A stretch of 64,000 nucleotides of DNA from Datnioides undecimradiatus (lineage: Eukaryota; Chordata; Actinopteri; Lobotiformes; Datnioididae), in the NCBI GenBank assembly GCA_008933995.1, contig WARS01002807.1, positions 558,001-622,000 of the forward strand, in the 5' to 3' direction. A program made the position numbers and the translations under genes. Under the pieces are notes generated by a model. It was not told the DNA's origin and made no database searches. It was given only the letters and a program-made list of their open reading frames with translations. Shown here one piece after another: positions 43,101 through 52,363 of the stretch. Every line of letters begins with the position of its first letter. Position 1 is the stretch's first letter.

Positions 43101-45759
43101 TCCAGCTCTAATAGTGTATTTGTGCGTACTTCCCTGGTTCGGTTCAAGTCGGGGACCCCACTCAATCTCACCTACGCCTGCTTGCACCATGTCATTGTGC
43201 ATATTTCATAAAAATCCCAGAAAGAGTCAAACACCAACACCTTTTTTTTAAATCTAATCGCTAAAGCTTTTTTACCGTGGACTCAATCAAAATACCGGGT
43301 CCAAGTGAAGCGCCAGAATAAAATCCATCCTTCACCAAACAGCTAGAACTGGCCTCAAACTGTATGATGTATGATGATTTGCCATTTGGCGCCGGAGCTG
43401 CTACAAGTTCTCATTTTCACACTGTGGGCTATGCCAGTCACCTCTTATCACTCATCCGGCTACAGTGAGTGTGTGCTTAAGTGCTCACGCTGGCTGAAGG
43501 AGACGGGAGTGAAGAATCCCAAAGGGACACGCGGACGAGCTGTGATGTTCTGGACACACAATGGGAAAGCTGACAAGTGGGACAATCTCAAAACATCAAT
43601 CAAAACATGGCGCGGGTTGTTATCTGAAGGCCTTGTATCTCTGCGGCGAGATTGGGCCCCCGTGTGCTCGTCCTGGTGAAAGAGAGGTTCGCCCGTGCAC
43701 TTCTATCACAGCATCAACAGCCCAGGGAGATCAAACAGCTCTCAGCGAAGAGGGACGCCATTGGCTGACGACTGCTGCTCAGGCATCTCATCTGCTCCGC
43801 CGCTCGCATTCCTGCCGGCGTTGGCAGTAGACCACAGCACATTGTTGGGAGCCGGGGAGAAGAAGTCCATGCTTCCTTTCCTCCTAATCCTCTGGCACTG
43901 TTTTCCCCTGTTCCCGATCTCTGATATCCATCTTTGCGGGAAATTTGCCGCTGGTGGATTTCAAGGAGCATCTGTTATCAGAGCGTGTCACTCCCTCGCT
44001 CCCTGTCATCCTTATCTAATTAAAAACACCATAGACTCGTGGCTATGTGCCTGATTAGATCCCTTCAAAAACGACGCCCTGTGGCAGTTTCCTTTTATTT
44101 TAAGAATGGTCTTGATTAAGTGTGTAAAATAGATATGGGTGGAATATTGATGTGTAGGCTTTTCAATCTCCTGGGACCACACCTGAACGCGTCAGACACA
44201 AGCTGATATTAACCTCAATATTCTCACTTAATAGACTCACTATCGGGCTGCATTAATCACACTGACCCTCCAGTGGCAGCGAGATATTGAATCCGGAGCG
44301 TTTATAGTTCAAAGGACGCTCCAGGCTTAACCTTTCATCTGAATATCACCGTGTGTGAGCCACAGGGGCGCAGGGAGGGAGGGCTGAAGGTTAAAGTGGG
44401 ATCTGCTCGTGCGATTCAACCGGCCTGGATCGATTGGAGGAGCAGCGGGAGACGAGGAACCGGCATGGTGATTGAATGGCCAGCTCAATTAGTTTGTGGT
44501 ATAAATGGCTGCGATGTGGTGAAGCCGGTGAATCGTATGAATACAAATCAGTCCTGCCTGGCACCGAAAATCACCCAATATCTGTGAGGAGCGGGGAGCT
44601 GACTGGCTCTCGACAAATGCAGACGCTCGTGCTTCTCACTACGGAGGACATCAAATATTTAGATGGGGGCGAACAGGTGGTTGAAGTGGCTGACTGTGCC
44701 GCGCAGGAGCGTCACTTCGCCTTCAGACGTGTCCGCGCTACGTGTTGCGCGCCCGTGTTTTGCGCGTGGGCGGTGAGAGCGGGCATGAGGTGCAGACAAA
44801 GACGCGGCCGAGAGAAAAGTTGCATCAAGTGTTTCGGCCTATAATGAATCAAGGGTCTTAAAAGCCTTCCGTTCAAAAAAGCGGCAGGCACCGGGAGAGC
44901 TTTCACAGCTCCTGCGCTTGGACGCCGGCCCTTGAAATCCGTGTTTAGACAGTCGTGTCAACAAATTAAATGGAATCATGAGGACACTTTGTGAGGACAC
45001 TTGAGGCTCAGGCAGGGCGTACGCCGTTCAGTAAAAGGATCTAGTTCTGCACATTAGGCACAAAACGCGCATATAAATAAATGTGGCCCGTTCGCGTTTC
45101 CAGCAACATAAACTTTGTTTCAGCAAAAGGTTACGTGAGTGCAGCCGCGTGGGGACAAGTATAAAGGCATAAACGAGCAAAGACAAAATAATAATAAAGA
45201 CATTTATGAAAGGCATTGATTACAAGCAGGCTTTTATGTAAATTCCGCTCATTTAAATGCGAATGTGAATTAAAATGAAACATTAATCCCCTTTGTGTGT
45301 GTGTGTGTGTGTGTGCGCGCAGGAAGTGGGTTTGGAGACGTAGAGAGGAAGGGGGGGGGGGCAGAGTGACATCAGACCTTACGTGTGAGGTTACACCTAG
45401 TGACGCAGTCATGATGAATGCAACTGCAGTTGTTAAGTGTTGTCATCATTATTACGTAAACCGGCGGAATAACACGGGGCGCGTGCAGAAATGCGGAATA
45501 ACAGGCGAAGAATACAGAGTCGGCGCGCGGTGCAAACTGCTCTGCAAAGTTCACTGTGTGCTTTTCATGTCTGGTCGATGCAGAGATTCGTGTGTGTGTG
45601 TGTGTGACGCGCAGGAAAGGTCATGAGAGATGCTGAGTTCACGGAACAAAGCTGAAAACTGTGAATACTTGCCTTGGATGTCATCGGTTGGATGGACATG
45701 GTGCTTGGAGAGCGCTGGAGCTGCGACTCGCTGTCCATCTCATTGTTCTCAGTCATCAT
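25372..45759 (-). CDS. stac2: STAC2, SH3 and cysteine-rich (C1) domain adaptor
   Basis: Eleven coding exons join to 1293 nt and 430 residues (human about 411) with every phase matching. Residues 1-29 are a short leader; 30-48 hold [18 protein letters not shown], the STAC2 signature. 49-123 are Ser/Pro-rich. A C1 zinc domain spans about 124-174 with all C/H ligands visible ([25 protein letters not shown]). The linker includes [10 protein letters not shown] and [16 protein letters not shown]3-1 is about 316-370 ([31 protein letters not shown]) and a divergent SH3-2 is about 375-430, ending [20 protein letters not shown] proteins bind the II-III loop of L-type Cav1 channels and reduce their calcium-dependent inactivation; STAC2 is mainly neuronal. 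fbxl20 lies upstream in the same orientation, as in mammals. Exon 1 uses a GC donor. Two adjacent ATGs (45759, 45756) could each start the protein. Confidence 0.94.
26199..26336 (-). CDS. stac2: stac2 coding exon 10 (end of SH3-1, start of SH3-2)
   Basis: 138 nt, acceptor GGACTTCTCAG, donor [25 protein letters not shown], then [16 protein letters not shown]. Confidence 0.95.
27212..27263 (-). CDS. stac2: stac2 coding exon 9 (SH3-1 core)
   Basis: 52 nt, acceptor TCTCCTCTAG, donor [23 protein letters not shown] contains the SH3 tryptophan pair. Confidence 0.94.
27625..27650. repeat. (CA)n microsatellite in stac2 intron 8
   Basis: Followed by ATATATA; a second CA tract lies at 27770-27796. Confidence 0.95.
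27770..27796. repeat. (CA)n microsatellite in stac2 intron 8
   Basis: Uninterrupted CA run followed by GCACACAGC. Confidence 0.95.
29583..29671 (-). CDS. stac2: stac2 coding exon 8 (start of SH3-1)
   Basis: 89 nt, acceptor CTGCATCCAG, donor [25 protein letters not shown] is the opening of a canonical SH3 (ALYKF). Confidence 0.95.
29753..29865 (-). CDS. stac2: stac2 coding exon 7 (Pro/acidic linker)
   Basis: 113 nt, acceptor TTTGTAAAGAAAG, donor GTAAAT. Encodes [20 protein letters not shown] and a Gly/Glu-rich stretch before SH3-1. The acceptor was chosen because it alone keeps the phase. Confidence 0.85.
30067..30136 (-). CDS. stac2: stac2 coding exon 6 (acidic linker)
   Basis: 70 nt, acceptor CTTCTTTGATAAG, donor GTAAAC. 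Encodes [12 protein letters not shown] and [10 protein letters not shown]. Conservation is weak, but the phase (0 to 1) fits its neighbours and the position matches the acidic STAC2 linker. Confidence 0.7.
30480..30745 (+). repeat. Dispersed GCTTAGC-type repeat in stac2 intron 5
   Basis: Starts near AAGTTTGACGTTTTGGGAAA, contains CTGGCTATCTGTTTCCAGTG and four tandem GCTAA units (about 30669-30688), and ends CACACCAGAGGTTGAAAACA. It resembles the copies near 36.97 and 37.43 kb. Confidence 0.6.
31027..31142 (-). CDS. stac2: stac2 coding exon 5 (linker)
   Basis: 116 nt, acceptor GGTTTCAG behind a 37-bp TG tract, donor GTATGA. Encodes [20 protein letters not shown] and SESPTRSL, strongly STAC2-like. 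Confidence 0.93.
31149..31186. repeat. (CA)18 tract at stac2 exon 5 acceptor
   Basis: On the gene strand this is (TG)n then GGTTTCAG, only 7 nt from the exon. Confidence 0.97.
32121..32230. promoter_or_regulatory. Promoter-like patch in stac2 intron 4 (CRE, GC box, AAGATGGC)
   Basis: Palindromic ATGACGTCAT at 32121-32130, GTGGGCGGG at 32152-32160, and AAGATGGCAGCG (YY1-like) at 32208-32219. Could instead be part of a dispersed repeat. Confidence 0.3.
33602..33686 (-). CDS. stac2: stac2 coding exon 4 (linker)
   Basis: 85 nt, acceptor CTCCATCAG, donor [22 protein letters not shown] matches the conserved FRRNFSSPLL segment after the STAC2 C1 domain. Confidence 0.9.
33755..33960. other. CpG-dense block in stac2 intron 3
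   Basis: Repeated CGCG, GACGCGCGCC and AACCGCGCGTGG words with a CCAAT motif. It lies 70 bp upstream (on the gene strand) of stac2 exon 4, so an internal promoter or methylated CpG patch are both possible. Confidence 0.4.
35720..35814 (-). CDS. stac2: stac2 coding exon 3 (second half of C1)
   Basis: 95 nt, acceptor CTCTCTGCAG, donor [25 protein letters not shown] then ELSQQPC supplies the remaining zinc ligands. Confidence 0.94.
36880..37035 (+). repeat. Dispersed GCTTAGC-type repeat, copy A
   Basis: GGGAAATATCCATATTCCC, then GATGATGGACTGATACCGG, then GATCTTAGCTTAGCAATAAG, ACTGAAAACAGGAGGAAGC and CAGACAAAGC. I recognise this as a common teleost interspersed repeat core; its family name is not known to me. 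Confidence 0.7.
37375..37470 (-). repeat. Dispersed GCTTAGC-type repeat, copy B (inverted relative to copy A)
   Basis: The reverse strand reads CCAGCAGACGGTTAGCTTAG, then CACTAAGACTGAAAACCAGG, GGAAGCAGC and CTGGCTCTGTCC, the same order as copy A. Confidence 0.7.
37707..38055 (-). CDS. stac2: stac2 coding exon 2 (signature, Ser/Pro linker, first half of C1)
   Basis: 349 nt, donor GTAAGA. Starts [18 protein letters not shown], then a PPPPSPP and SPSLSP-rich linker, and ends [20 protein letters not shown] in the C1 domain. The acceptor is preceded directly by (TG)10. Confidence 0.95.
38059..38078. repeat. (CA)10 tract abutting stac2 exon 2 acceptor
   Basis: On the gene strand (TG)10 runs directly into the CAG of the 3' splice site, so the tract itself replaces the usual polypyrimidine run. 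Confidence 0.95.
42770..42930. repeat. GCTAAC/TTAGC-rich dispersed repeat in stac2 intron 1
   Basis: Alternating TTAGCTAATTAGC, CATGCTAATAC, GTTAGCATGTTAGCG and ATTAGCACTTAGCTCAAAGC, the same family as the copy at 14375-14480. Confidence 0.6.
45673..45759 (-). CDS. stac2: stac2 coding exon 1 (GC donor)
   Basis: 87 nt, residues 1-29, [20 protein letters not shown] then MSIQPMTSK. The donor is AAG|GCAAGT, a GC-AG intron with an otherwise perfect consensus. The human first exon also ends in TK before LQR-KRSLS. Confidence 0.8.
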
Positions 45760-45785
45760 TGATAAGCTGATGAGTCGTCGTTTAT

Positions 45786-45818
45786 CAACAACAACAACAA
45801 TAATAATAATAATAATAA
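45786..45818. repeat. (AAC)n(AAT)n tract just upstream of the stac2 ATG
   Basis: Five CAA units then about six TAA units; on the gene strand (TTA)n(TTG)n ends 27 nt before the ATG, so it is probably in the 5' UTR. Confidence 0.9.
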
Positions 45819-46151
45819 CTTTTGCGTCCAGTCGGTGGGAGAGCTCCTGCTTCAGCCATACAAAAAGCCCGACGAAGTGTGACAGGTCCACATCACAGGG
45901 GTCTGCGCGCGCTGCGAGGTGGACGCCTTATGGCCATTTGCTCTCCACACACCAGTTGCAAGCTTACACGTTGATTAAACAGTCTCTAAACACTCTCTCC
46001 CACACACACGCCGGCTGTTTATGTTTCAGTCGTGCCATGCAAGGACAAGCATTCAGCAAAACCCCGCTGAACCCCCGCGTGTCGGTGATTGTATCGTCCC
46101 TTGACGCGCATCGGAAAGCTCCACTGTGGCACAATTCCGCGCTACAGCTGC

Positions 46152-46174
46152 AAAAAAAAAAAAAAAAAAAAAAA
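46152..46174. repeat. A(23) homopolymer
   Basis: Uninterrupted A run; no clear retroposon body was recognised beside it. Confidence 0.9.
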
Positions 46175-47968
46175 GGTCAAAGTCATCAAATAGCAGCTTG
46201 ACGTGATCAGATCCAGACAAAGCGTGTGCTCTGGGAGGCACGGGCTTGGGTGTATATCCAAAGCGAACTGTGCTTCACGCCACAGCTCAGACTTGAATTT
46301 AAGCGCAACCGGAGGCACGCCTTCCCGTGCGTCTGAGGCGCATGATTGGGGCAATTTTTACAACTCTGCCAGGATTCATTTAGACTAAATCAGGATTCAC
46401 GGACGTGGGCGGGGGCTCTCTTTAAGCCCAAATATAGACTGGCTCACGTTTCTCCAACAGAGGGCTGCTTTTCTCTCTCAGGTGATGAGCGTTTGGAATA
46501 AAAGCAGAATGTTTCCTCCTTTTTTTTATTTTCCCGCCGGGTCCTGCAGCGCACCTGTTTAACTCTGCTGCTGTAACTACATAATTGCATCCACTTCCAA
46601 CAGGTCAATTAATTAACGGTGCCATCTGCCAATTATTAAAAAACGCTCATGCACCAAAGATACATGTGCACATGCGCTGCGTGAAGGCTCTGTTTATACC
46701 TGTAAGACTAACAGACACTCATAGGGCTAAAGGGGGGTCAAATCAATGTAAAGACTGCACGTGCAGGCAAAATCAGGTATGTTGTTATTCTAATTTAGTG
46801 TCAGAGGAATGTGAAAGTAATGAAATACACGGGTGGAGGGTGGAGGAGCCTGTTTGATGGAGCTGTAAGTCAGGACAGTCATCTCCCCCTTCAGGAAAAA
46901 TGAGCCATATGGGATGAGCTGGACTACTTTTGGATTATATTTTGGACCAAAGTTTCCGGCCACACTTTGACTCTGTTGTCATTGAGTCTTTGTCATTCTC
47001 CACCTGCCCTGCGAAGCACTGAACGCAGGGGATGCGACAGCCTTGTAGGTGCGGCCCTGCAGAGCTGCAGCCGCGTCAGGGTGGATGTGATTTGTTTAAA
47101 GCAGCTACAGTAAAAGCCAGACGACTGGTCCCTTTGATTTCAAATGCAGTCTCATCCCCTACCTGGTTTTACCATGCCTCCTTTAGAATACACATATTAC
47201 ACTTCAGATGAAAGCACTAGGGCTGCGGTCACAGCCACTGATTTTTGCATTAACCGGATGACGGTAAAAGACAGGTAGAGTTAAGGCAGTGCATGGTATT
47301 TTAAATTGAGTATGCTAATAGAGCACAATTCACAGCGTGACAGAGGGAAAAATGTGATTAAGACTTTTCTTTTTTGCTCTCTGCACGGCGTTATTGAAAC
47401 CAAGCCTGACATCAAAGTTTGCTCCGAGCTGTCAGAAAGTCTCGGGGGCGTGGGTGTGCTGCAGAAAAGAGGAGAAGACGAAAGGAAGAGCGCCTCTGTT
47501 ATCTCATTAATTATTGCTCGGCGCAGAGCCAGGGCGCAGCAGACGCGGCAGTGGTAGGATCACTGCGCCGACAGGAGCCGAGTCAGAAGTTGTGTATAGC
47601 GCGCGGCCGTGGCTCTGCTGTCAAATACAAACAGAAACACAATGTCTTGGTGGGGCGGTGTGCAGTGAGCTGTGATCTGATCCGTCTGTCTCCCAAACAC
47701 AGAACAGTTGAGAGAGCCCCACACACACACACACATTTGAATTTCTCCCTGAGCCACCCACCTTTCATCCTCCACGTGATACCCCAGGTGCCGGAGCACG
47801 GCTGCTAAAAATGAGCATTACACCGGGAGTGAAAACACATTGATCTCCCTCCGTGATGCGGAGACAGGGGAAACAATGGGAGGATGAGAGGAGCGAGATG
47901 AGTCCCATGCGGCGGAAGACAGATCCCAGCCGTGACAGCGGTCGCCATGGTGCAGTCACAGGACCAGA

Positions 47969-48001
<33 letters not shown>
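47969..48001. repeat. (GCT)11 trinucleotide repeat
   Basis: 33 bp pure CTG/CAG repeat. The minus-strand frame would read polyglutamine, but the flanking frame resembles no known protein. Confidence 0.95.
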
Positions 48002-48003
<2 letters not shown>

Positions 48004-48302
48004 CCATCCACCGGGATAAATTGATACTGATTGCGCGCCCGAGCCATCACCCCAGACACGTGTGCGTAAGCACACGTAAATGCGGACAAGTCTCGTCTCT
48101 GGGTGCGGTGTCCCACGAGCTTTGCAGGTCTGTATTTGCATTTTTTTTATGATAAATGCACAGAAGGTAAACTTGATTTCATCCGGTCACTAACATCGCA
48201 ACAGCCCCGAAAGGCCTCATATCAGCCGGCAGCACACGCTTGCACAGGCTCACCTGACCATTCTTTGTTAATAAACTGTGAATGCATCCTTTAAACCCAT
48301 CT

Positions 48303-48303
<1 letters not shown>

Positions 48304-48350
<47 letters not shown>
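48304..48350. repeat. (CA)23 microsatellite
   Basis: Uninterrupted CA run of about 47 bp, the longest CA tract in the window. Confidence 0.97.
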
Positions 48351-48352
<2 letters not shown>

Positions 48353-49214
48353 CTTCAATTTGAATGTTGCAGGAGCCAGAAAACAGTGCAACTGAAGCCC
48401 CTGCGGTTTCATCCAAGTGACTGCAAAGAGCCTCTTTCCACAGTTCCAGTCAAAGTAAGAGCACGTCCTCAGCTGTGACGCTCGACCACGTCTCTCTGAA
48501 GAAAAGAGGACTTCCATAATGGGAGACTCTTCTCTGCTTTAAATGAAGGGAAAAAGGGAATTGTAACCTCTAATTCAACATATCCAGCAATTTCTACAAA
48601 CACAGCGCAGTGGTGTTTTGAGGGAATAACTACCTTTACAAGCAGAGGTAATAAAAACACAAACACACAAAAGCGAAAAAGAAAAAGATTTCCTTCAGCA
48701 GCTGCATCAAAGCTTCATCGGAGGGGTTTTAAAGTCAAGTGTTGACCGAGTCTGCAACAAAAAGCAAACACAATGCGGATCTTTTTACAGTTCCAGGAGG
48801 AGCACAGGCACGGTTTTCACGGTATTGTTCAAGCTGGCCCGACGTTTCACCTTACTACGACACGATCAGCAGCGTTACACCTGTGCTCTCCCTGCAGCAT
48901 GGCCCGATCTGCTCCCGTTCTGTAGCAAACACCTGATTTGCTCTGTGAAAACAAACCGTTCCTTCAAACTTGTTCTAACTTTGGGAACTTCTGGGTTTAT
49001 CTCACTCTGCTGCCGGCTAAAGCCAATCAATTAGATCATTAAAGCTGCTGGATCATGAATCCTGCAACCAGCTGAGAGCTGAAGCTCCTGGCCTGGTGGT
49101 GGAGTCACCACCAAACCGGCTCGCTGCTGCCATCTGCTGCTGCACCAGCGCTGAGGCAACGCCGCACCAGGACGCCAGAGAAAACCAGGCAAGTCTTAAT
49201 AATATAGGTATATA

Positions 49215-49220
49215 TTTATT
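49215..49220 (-). terminator. fbxl20: Candidate polyadenylation signal of fbxl20
   Basis: AATAAA on the minus strand (ATGAATAAATATATACC), 3.0 kb after the fbxl20 stop and the only clear AATAAA noticed between it and the stop. Confidence 0.4.
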
Positions 49221-51348
49221 CATACGTACATATTCATTTATAATCGGTTAATTGTAAAAAAAAAAAAAAAAAAAAGAAAAAAGAAAAAAAAGGAAAGATT
49301 TACAGTAATTATATGAACTACAGTCATTGTCAAAATTGGGTTTTCTTTTTTGAAATTTCTCAGGCATCAATCGACCACGAACGCGTCCTGTTGTAGATTC
49401 ACCGCCCGCCCTCCGTCCTGGTCCTCAGCCCCACTCCAGTGTTTGGGACCGAGCAGGACTGATTGAGAGCGGCTCGGCCCCCGCGTGGAGGAGGCCGCGG
49501 AGGCGCTCGATACTGTGAGGGGGGGAACAAGTCGGGCCTCCTGCTTCCTTCAGCCTGTAGTGTGTGTTTGTACCATGAAACGACTTGACGACGGGCTGAT
49601 TCTCTGTCGTGTGTGTGTGAGTGTGTGTGTGTTACCTGTTTGGCGTGGAATAAAGCACATGTTGTTACCTGCGCTGATGACTCAGCACATGCAAGCAGGT
49701 GTCACGGTCTGAATCCCACGACTTTTCCCTTTTCCTCCCCGGCTAAGTGTCTTAACCCCCGGAGCACAGTGGCAGAGCGCGTTAGACACCGCCGCCATTT
49801 TGACTCTCAGTTGTTCCCTAATCCCCCGTAAACCCCCAGTCAAACAAAACAGATCAGACTGGATTACACTGGATTCATCTCAGCTCGCGTTATCCCCGCC
49901 CGCCGTCCAAAGGTGAAAAGAAACCATCGTTTTCCCTCATCGGCGTGCGTCTTAAAACCCAATTTGAGCGAGCAACGTTCCACGCCGGGTTCACCCCTTT
50001 CCGCCTTGTTTGATGTATTTCGGTGCAGGGTGCATTATGGGAGAAAAGTCTGGCTCGGCTAAAGTGGCACACGACGCCTGGGCGACCACCCCGAGGACTT
50101 CCGCTTGATGGAAACATTCAGTAGGTGGAACCCACATCATACATACATCATGAGCTCCTCCTCGACTCACATTAGGAAACAGTCCGACTCATATTTGAAC
50201 ATTTACTACAATTGCACTGGCGCCAACACTTCCCCCGGACAAAGGCTACACTCTGGACACTTAGTAACAGTAAAAACACAAACACCGTCAGAGCAAAACT
50301 GAGGACCGGAAGAGGACTCAAACTCAACTTGGAGACACTGAACTCGTGACTTCAAAACACAAAGCAGGCGCAATCCAAACCACACCAAAAAAAAAAAAAC
50401 AAAAAAACAAAAAAAACTGCAAATGAGGAGAAAGGGTGGCGATCCGGAAAGGAAAGCGGTGAAAGACACGTTTAAAAATGAAACGGGAAGAAACAGAGAC
50501 ACAGAATAACGCAGGTGCAAGTGCAGGAGAAGGTAATCCATAAGAAAAGGCTTCAATACTTCGGGGGGGGGGGGGGGCTGAAGTCCGTTAAAGCCCGCCG
50601 CCGTGACCAAAAACACGTCCATCCAATCTGTCACCAGGCCAGAAGTGTGCGCTTCAGTTCGCCTCCTCGTTGCAGTGACTCCAGCGGCGTCGCTGGGGAG
50701 GTCACAGGTGGCAGGGGTCACTCCGTCCCCTACAAGGCCTCGTGGGAGTTGAGGAGTCGCCCGATGCCGATGCTCCGACGTCCTCACACCGCCGCGCGCG
50801 GTTCGCCAGTCCTGAACGAAACCAAACTGAAAAGCAGACGCACCTCTGATTGTTTCCACTCGGCTCCACTGTTCTCGTCTGACAGCGTGAATCTCTGTAG
50901 TGACGTCAGACCGCTTTTTGTTTTCCCTCCTTCTGCCAAATCAGCGTCTTTAGGACTTTCTCTGTCGCCGACGTTAGCTCCACTCCAGACCAAGCACCGT
51001 CTCATTTTCACCGTCCAAAGCTCAAAACGAGCACGCGTGACCTTCGCCGGGCTGGCTGACGGCCACCTCTGCCCCCATCTCATCTCATCCTCCGTTGCCG
51101 AGCTGGCTGCGACTCCCCGGCTCCACAGTCCTCTTGTATTTACAATTAGATTTTAAAAAACTAGAGGTGTTACATGCAACATTTGGCATCTTCTCGAGTC
51201 CACGCGTGTGTGTCCGTTTTTAGAAAAATATTAAACTTTTGTCTTTTTGTTTTTTTTTGTTTGTTTGTTTTTTTTTTCCTTCGGTACGTCGAAGCTTCTG
51301 ATTGTAACAGGGAGACGGAGAGAGGTGACGGTACAGGTGGTGCAAGCT

Positions 51349-51350
<2 letters not shown>

Positions 51351-51390
<40 letters not shown>
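51351..51390. repeat. (GT)20 microsatellite in the fbxl20 3' UTR
   Basis: 40 bp uninterrupted; transcribed as (CA)20, a potential hnRNP L binding tract. Confidence 0.95.
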
Positions 51391-51392
<2 letters not shown>

Positions 51393-52255
51393 GTGACGAT
51401 TCGTGTGCGCGTCGTTAGTAAAACGCCAGCCTTAATTTCTGAGATGGCCGTCTCTGTAAAGTGTCTCATCATTGCTTTACTGTAAGTGCAAATAGCTGCA
51501 AGTATGCTTCAAAAAAAAAAATTAAAATAATAATAATAAAAAAATCACAAAATAGGCTTTTTGCTGTTTTCTATGTGTGTGTGAGGGGGCGGCGGGGCGG
51601 CGGCAGTTTACTGGCTGCCCGCAGAGCAAAGCTAACACAGGTCTTACTCAAGTGCAGTTCCCGTCTAGAGGTAGCTGTTAAGTGACCTTCAGTATGGAGG
51701 GAAGCATAAGTGAGAGGTTAAGGGGCATTTTCAGCCTTTTCATTATTCTCTTAAGAGGCTGCGGCTGTAATCAGTCTCCGAGTGCTAAATGAGTAACGAG
51801 CAGAGCGCCGCTCCAGCGTGGAAAGATGTTTTTTTTGTTTGTTTTGATGAAGTCAAGTCCCTTAACAGTGATTTTTTTTTTTTTTTTTAAATCTGAAATA
51901 CTGGTTTGTCCACCGAACACAGACCAGGAATGTTCTGACATTCTTCTGAGGGTTAATCCGGGCGTGTGAGCGCCGTCTGCTCGCGTGAAAGCCTGCCGTG
52001 CACGTACTGTACGCGTGTCGTGGAGAGACTGGGGAATGTTTTGTGGGGAAGTTACCCGCCCCCCGCCGCCGCCGCCGCCGAGACCCTGTAGCGTTATTTG
52101 GCTCTCTCCCTCTCTCTGCAGCTCAAAAAGGAGGGTGGGGGCACACCAGCATGTACTCTGTGGTAGGGGGACAGCAGGTCTTGGGGGGTCAAAGTGATGG
52201 AGCGCGTAATAGGGGCATGGGTGAGGGGGAGGAAAGGGGGGTTGTTGTCTTTACA

Positions 52256-52363
52256 TCATAGCAGGACACAGCAGCGGCAAAACCTCTGACGGCTGCCCCC
52301 GACGGAGGGGGGCGGAGTGACGGGAGCGAAGTACGCGTGCACTTTGATGTTAGGCAGGTGGGT
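52256..52363 (-). CDS. fbxl20: fbxl20 coding exon 15 (C-terminus with CAAX box)
   Basis: 108 nt including TGA at 52258-52256, acceptor TCTCCGCAG. THLPNIKVHAYFAPVTPPPS, then SRQRFCRCCVLL. Confidence 0.97.
   Translation of the reverse strand, partial: THLPNIKVHAYFAPVTPPPSVGGSRQRFCRCCVLL

Larger units (their letters stand above)
38056..45672 (-). other. stac2: stac2 intron 1
   Basis: 7.6 kb with a GC donor and a TG-tract acceptor. No other exon recognised. It holds a GCTAAC-type repeat at 42770-42930, GT tracts near 39151 and 42315, a (GT)n tract at 45294-45315, and TTTATTTATTTTTTTTT near 41160. Confidence 0.6.
45820..49190. other. Intergenic DNA between stac2 and the fbxl20 3' end
   Basis: No recognisable coding sequence. 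Contains an A-run at 46152-46174, a (GCT)11 tract at 47969-48001 and a long CA tract at 48304-48350. The stac2 promoter should be in the left part, but no TATA or clear CpG island stands out. Confidence 0.5.
49195..52255 (-). other. fbxl20: Probable fbxl20 3' UTR
   Basis: About 3 kb with no other gene. It is rich in homopolymers (A-rich 49258-49290, G-run near 50566, T-runs near 51250-51280 and 51877-51889), with a 40-bp GT tract at 51351-51390 and (CCG)n at 52060-52080. The extent rests on the single AATAAA at its end. Confidence 0.45.

Noticed and set aside
43141-43160. GGTTCAAGTC, a tRNA B-box-like word
   Set aside because: No A box, cloverleaf or poly-T end at the right distance; neither a tRNA nor a tRNA-SINE could be supported.
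47805-48116. Polyglutamine-containing minus-strand frame over the CTG repeat
   Set aside because: The frame is explained by the repeat; flanks match no protein and there are no splice or promoter signals.
50206-50859. 217-codon minus-strand open frame
   Set aside because: It lies in the probable fbxl20 3' UTR and is low-complexity (long F/L runs from T-rich DNA); no family recognised.
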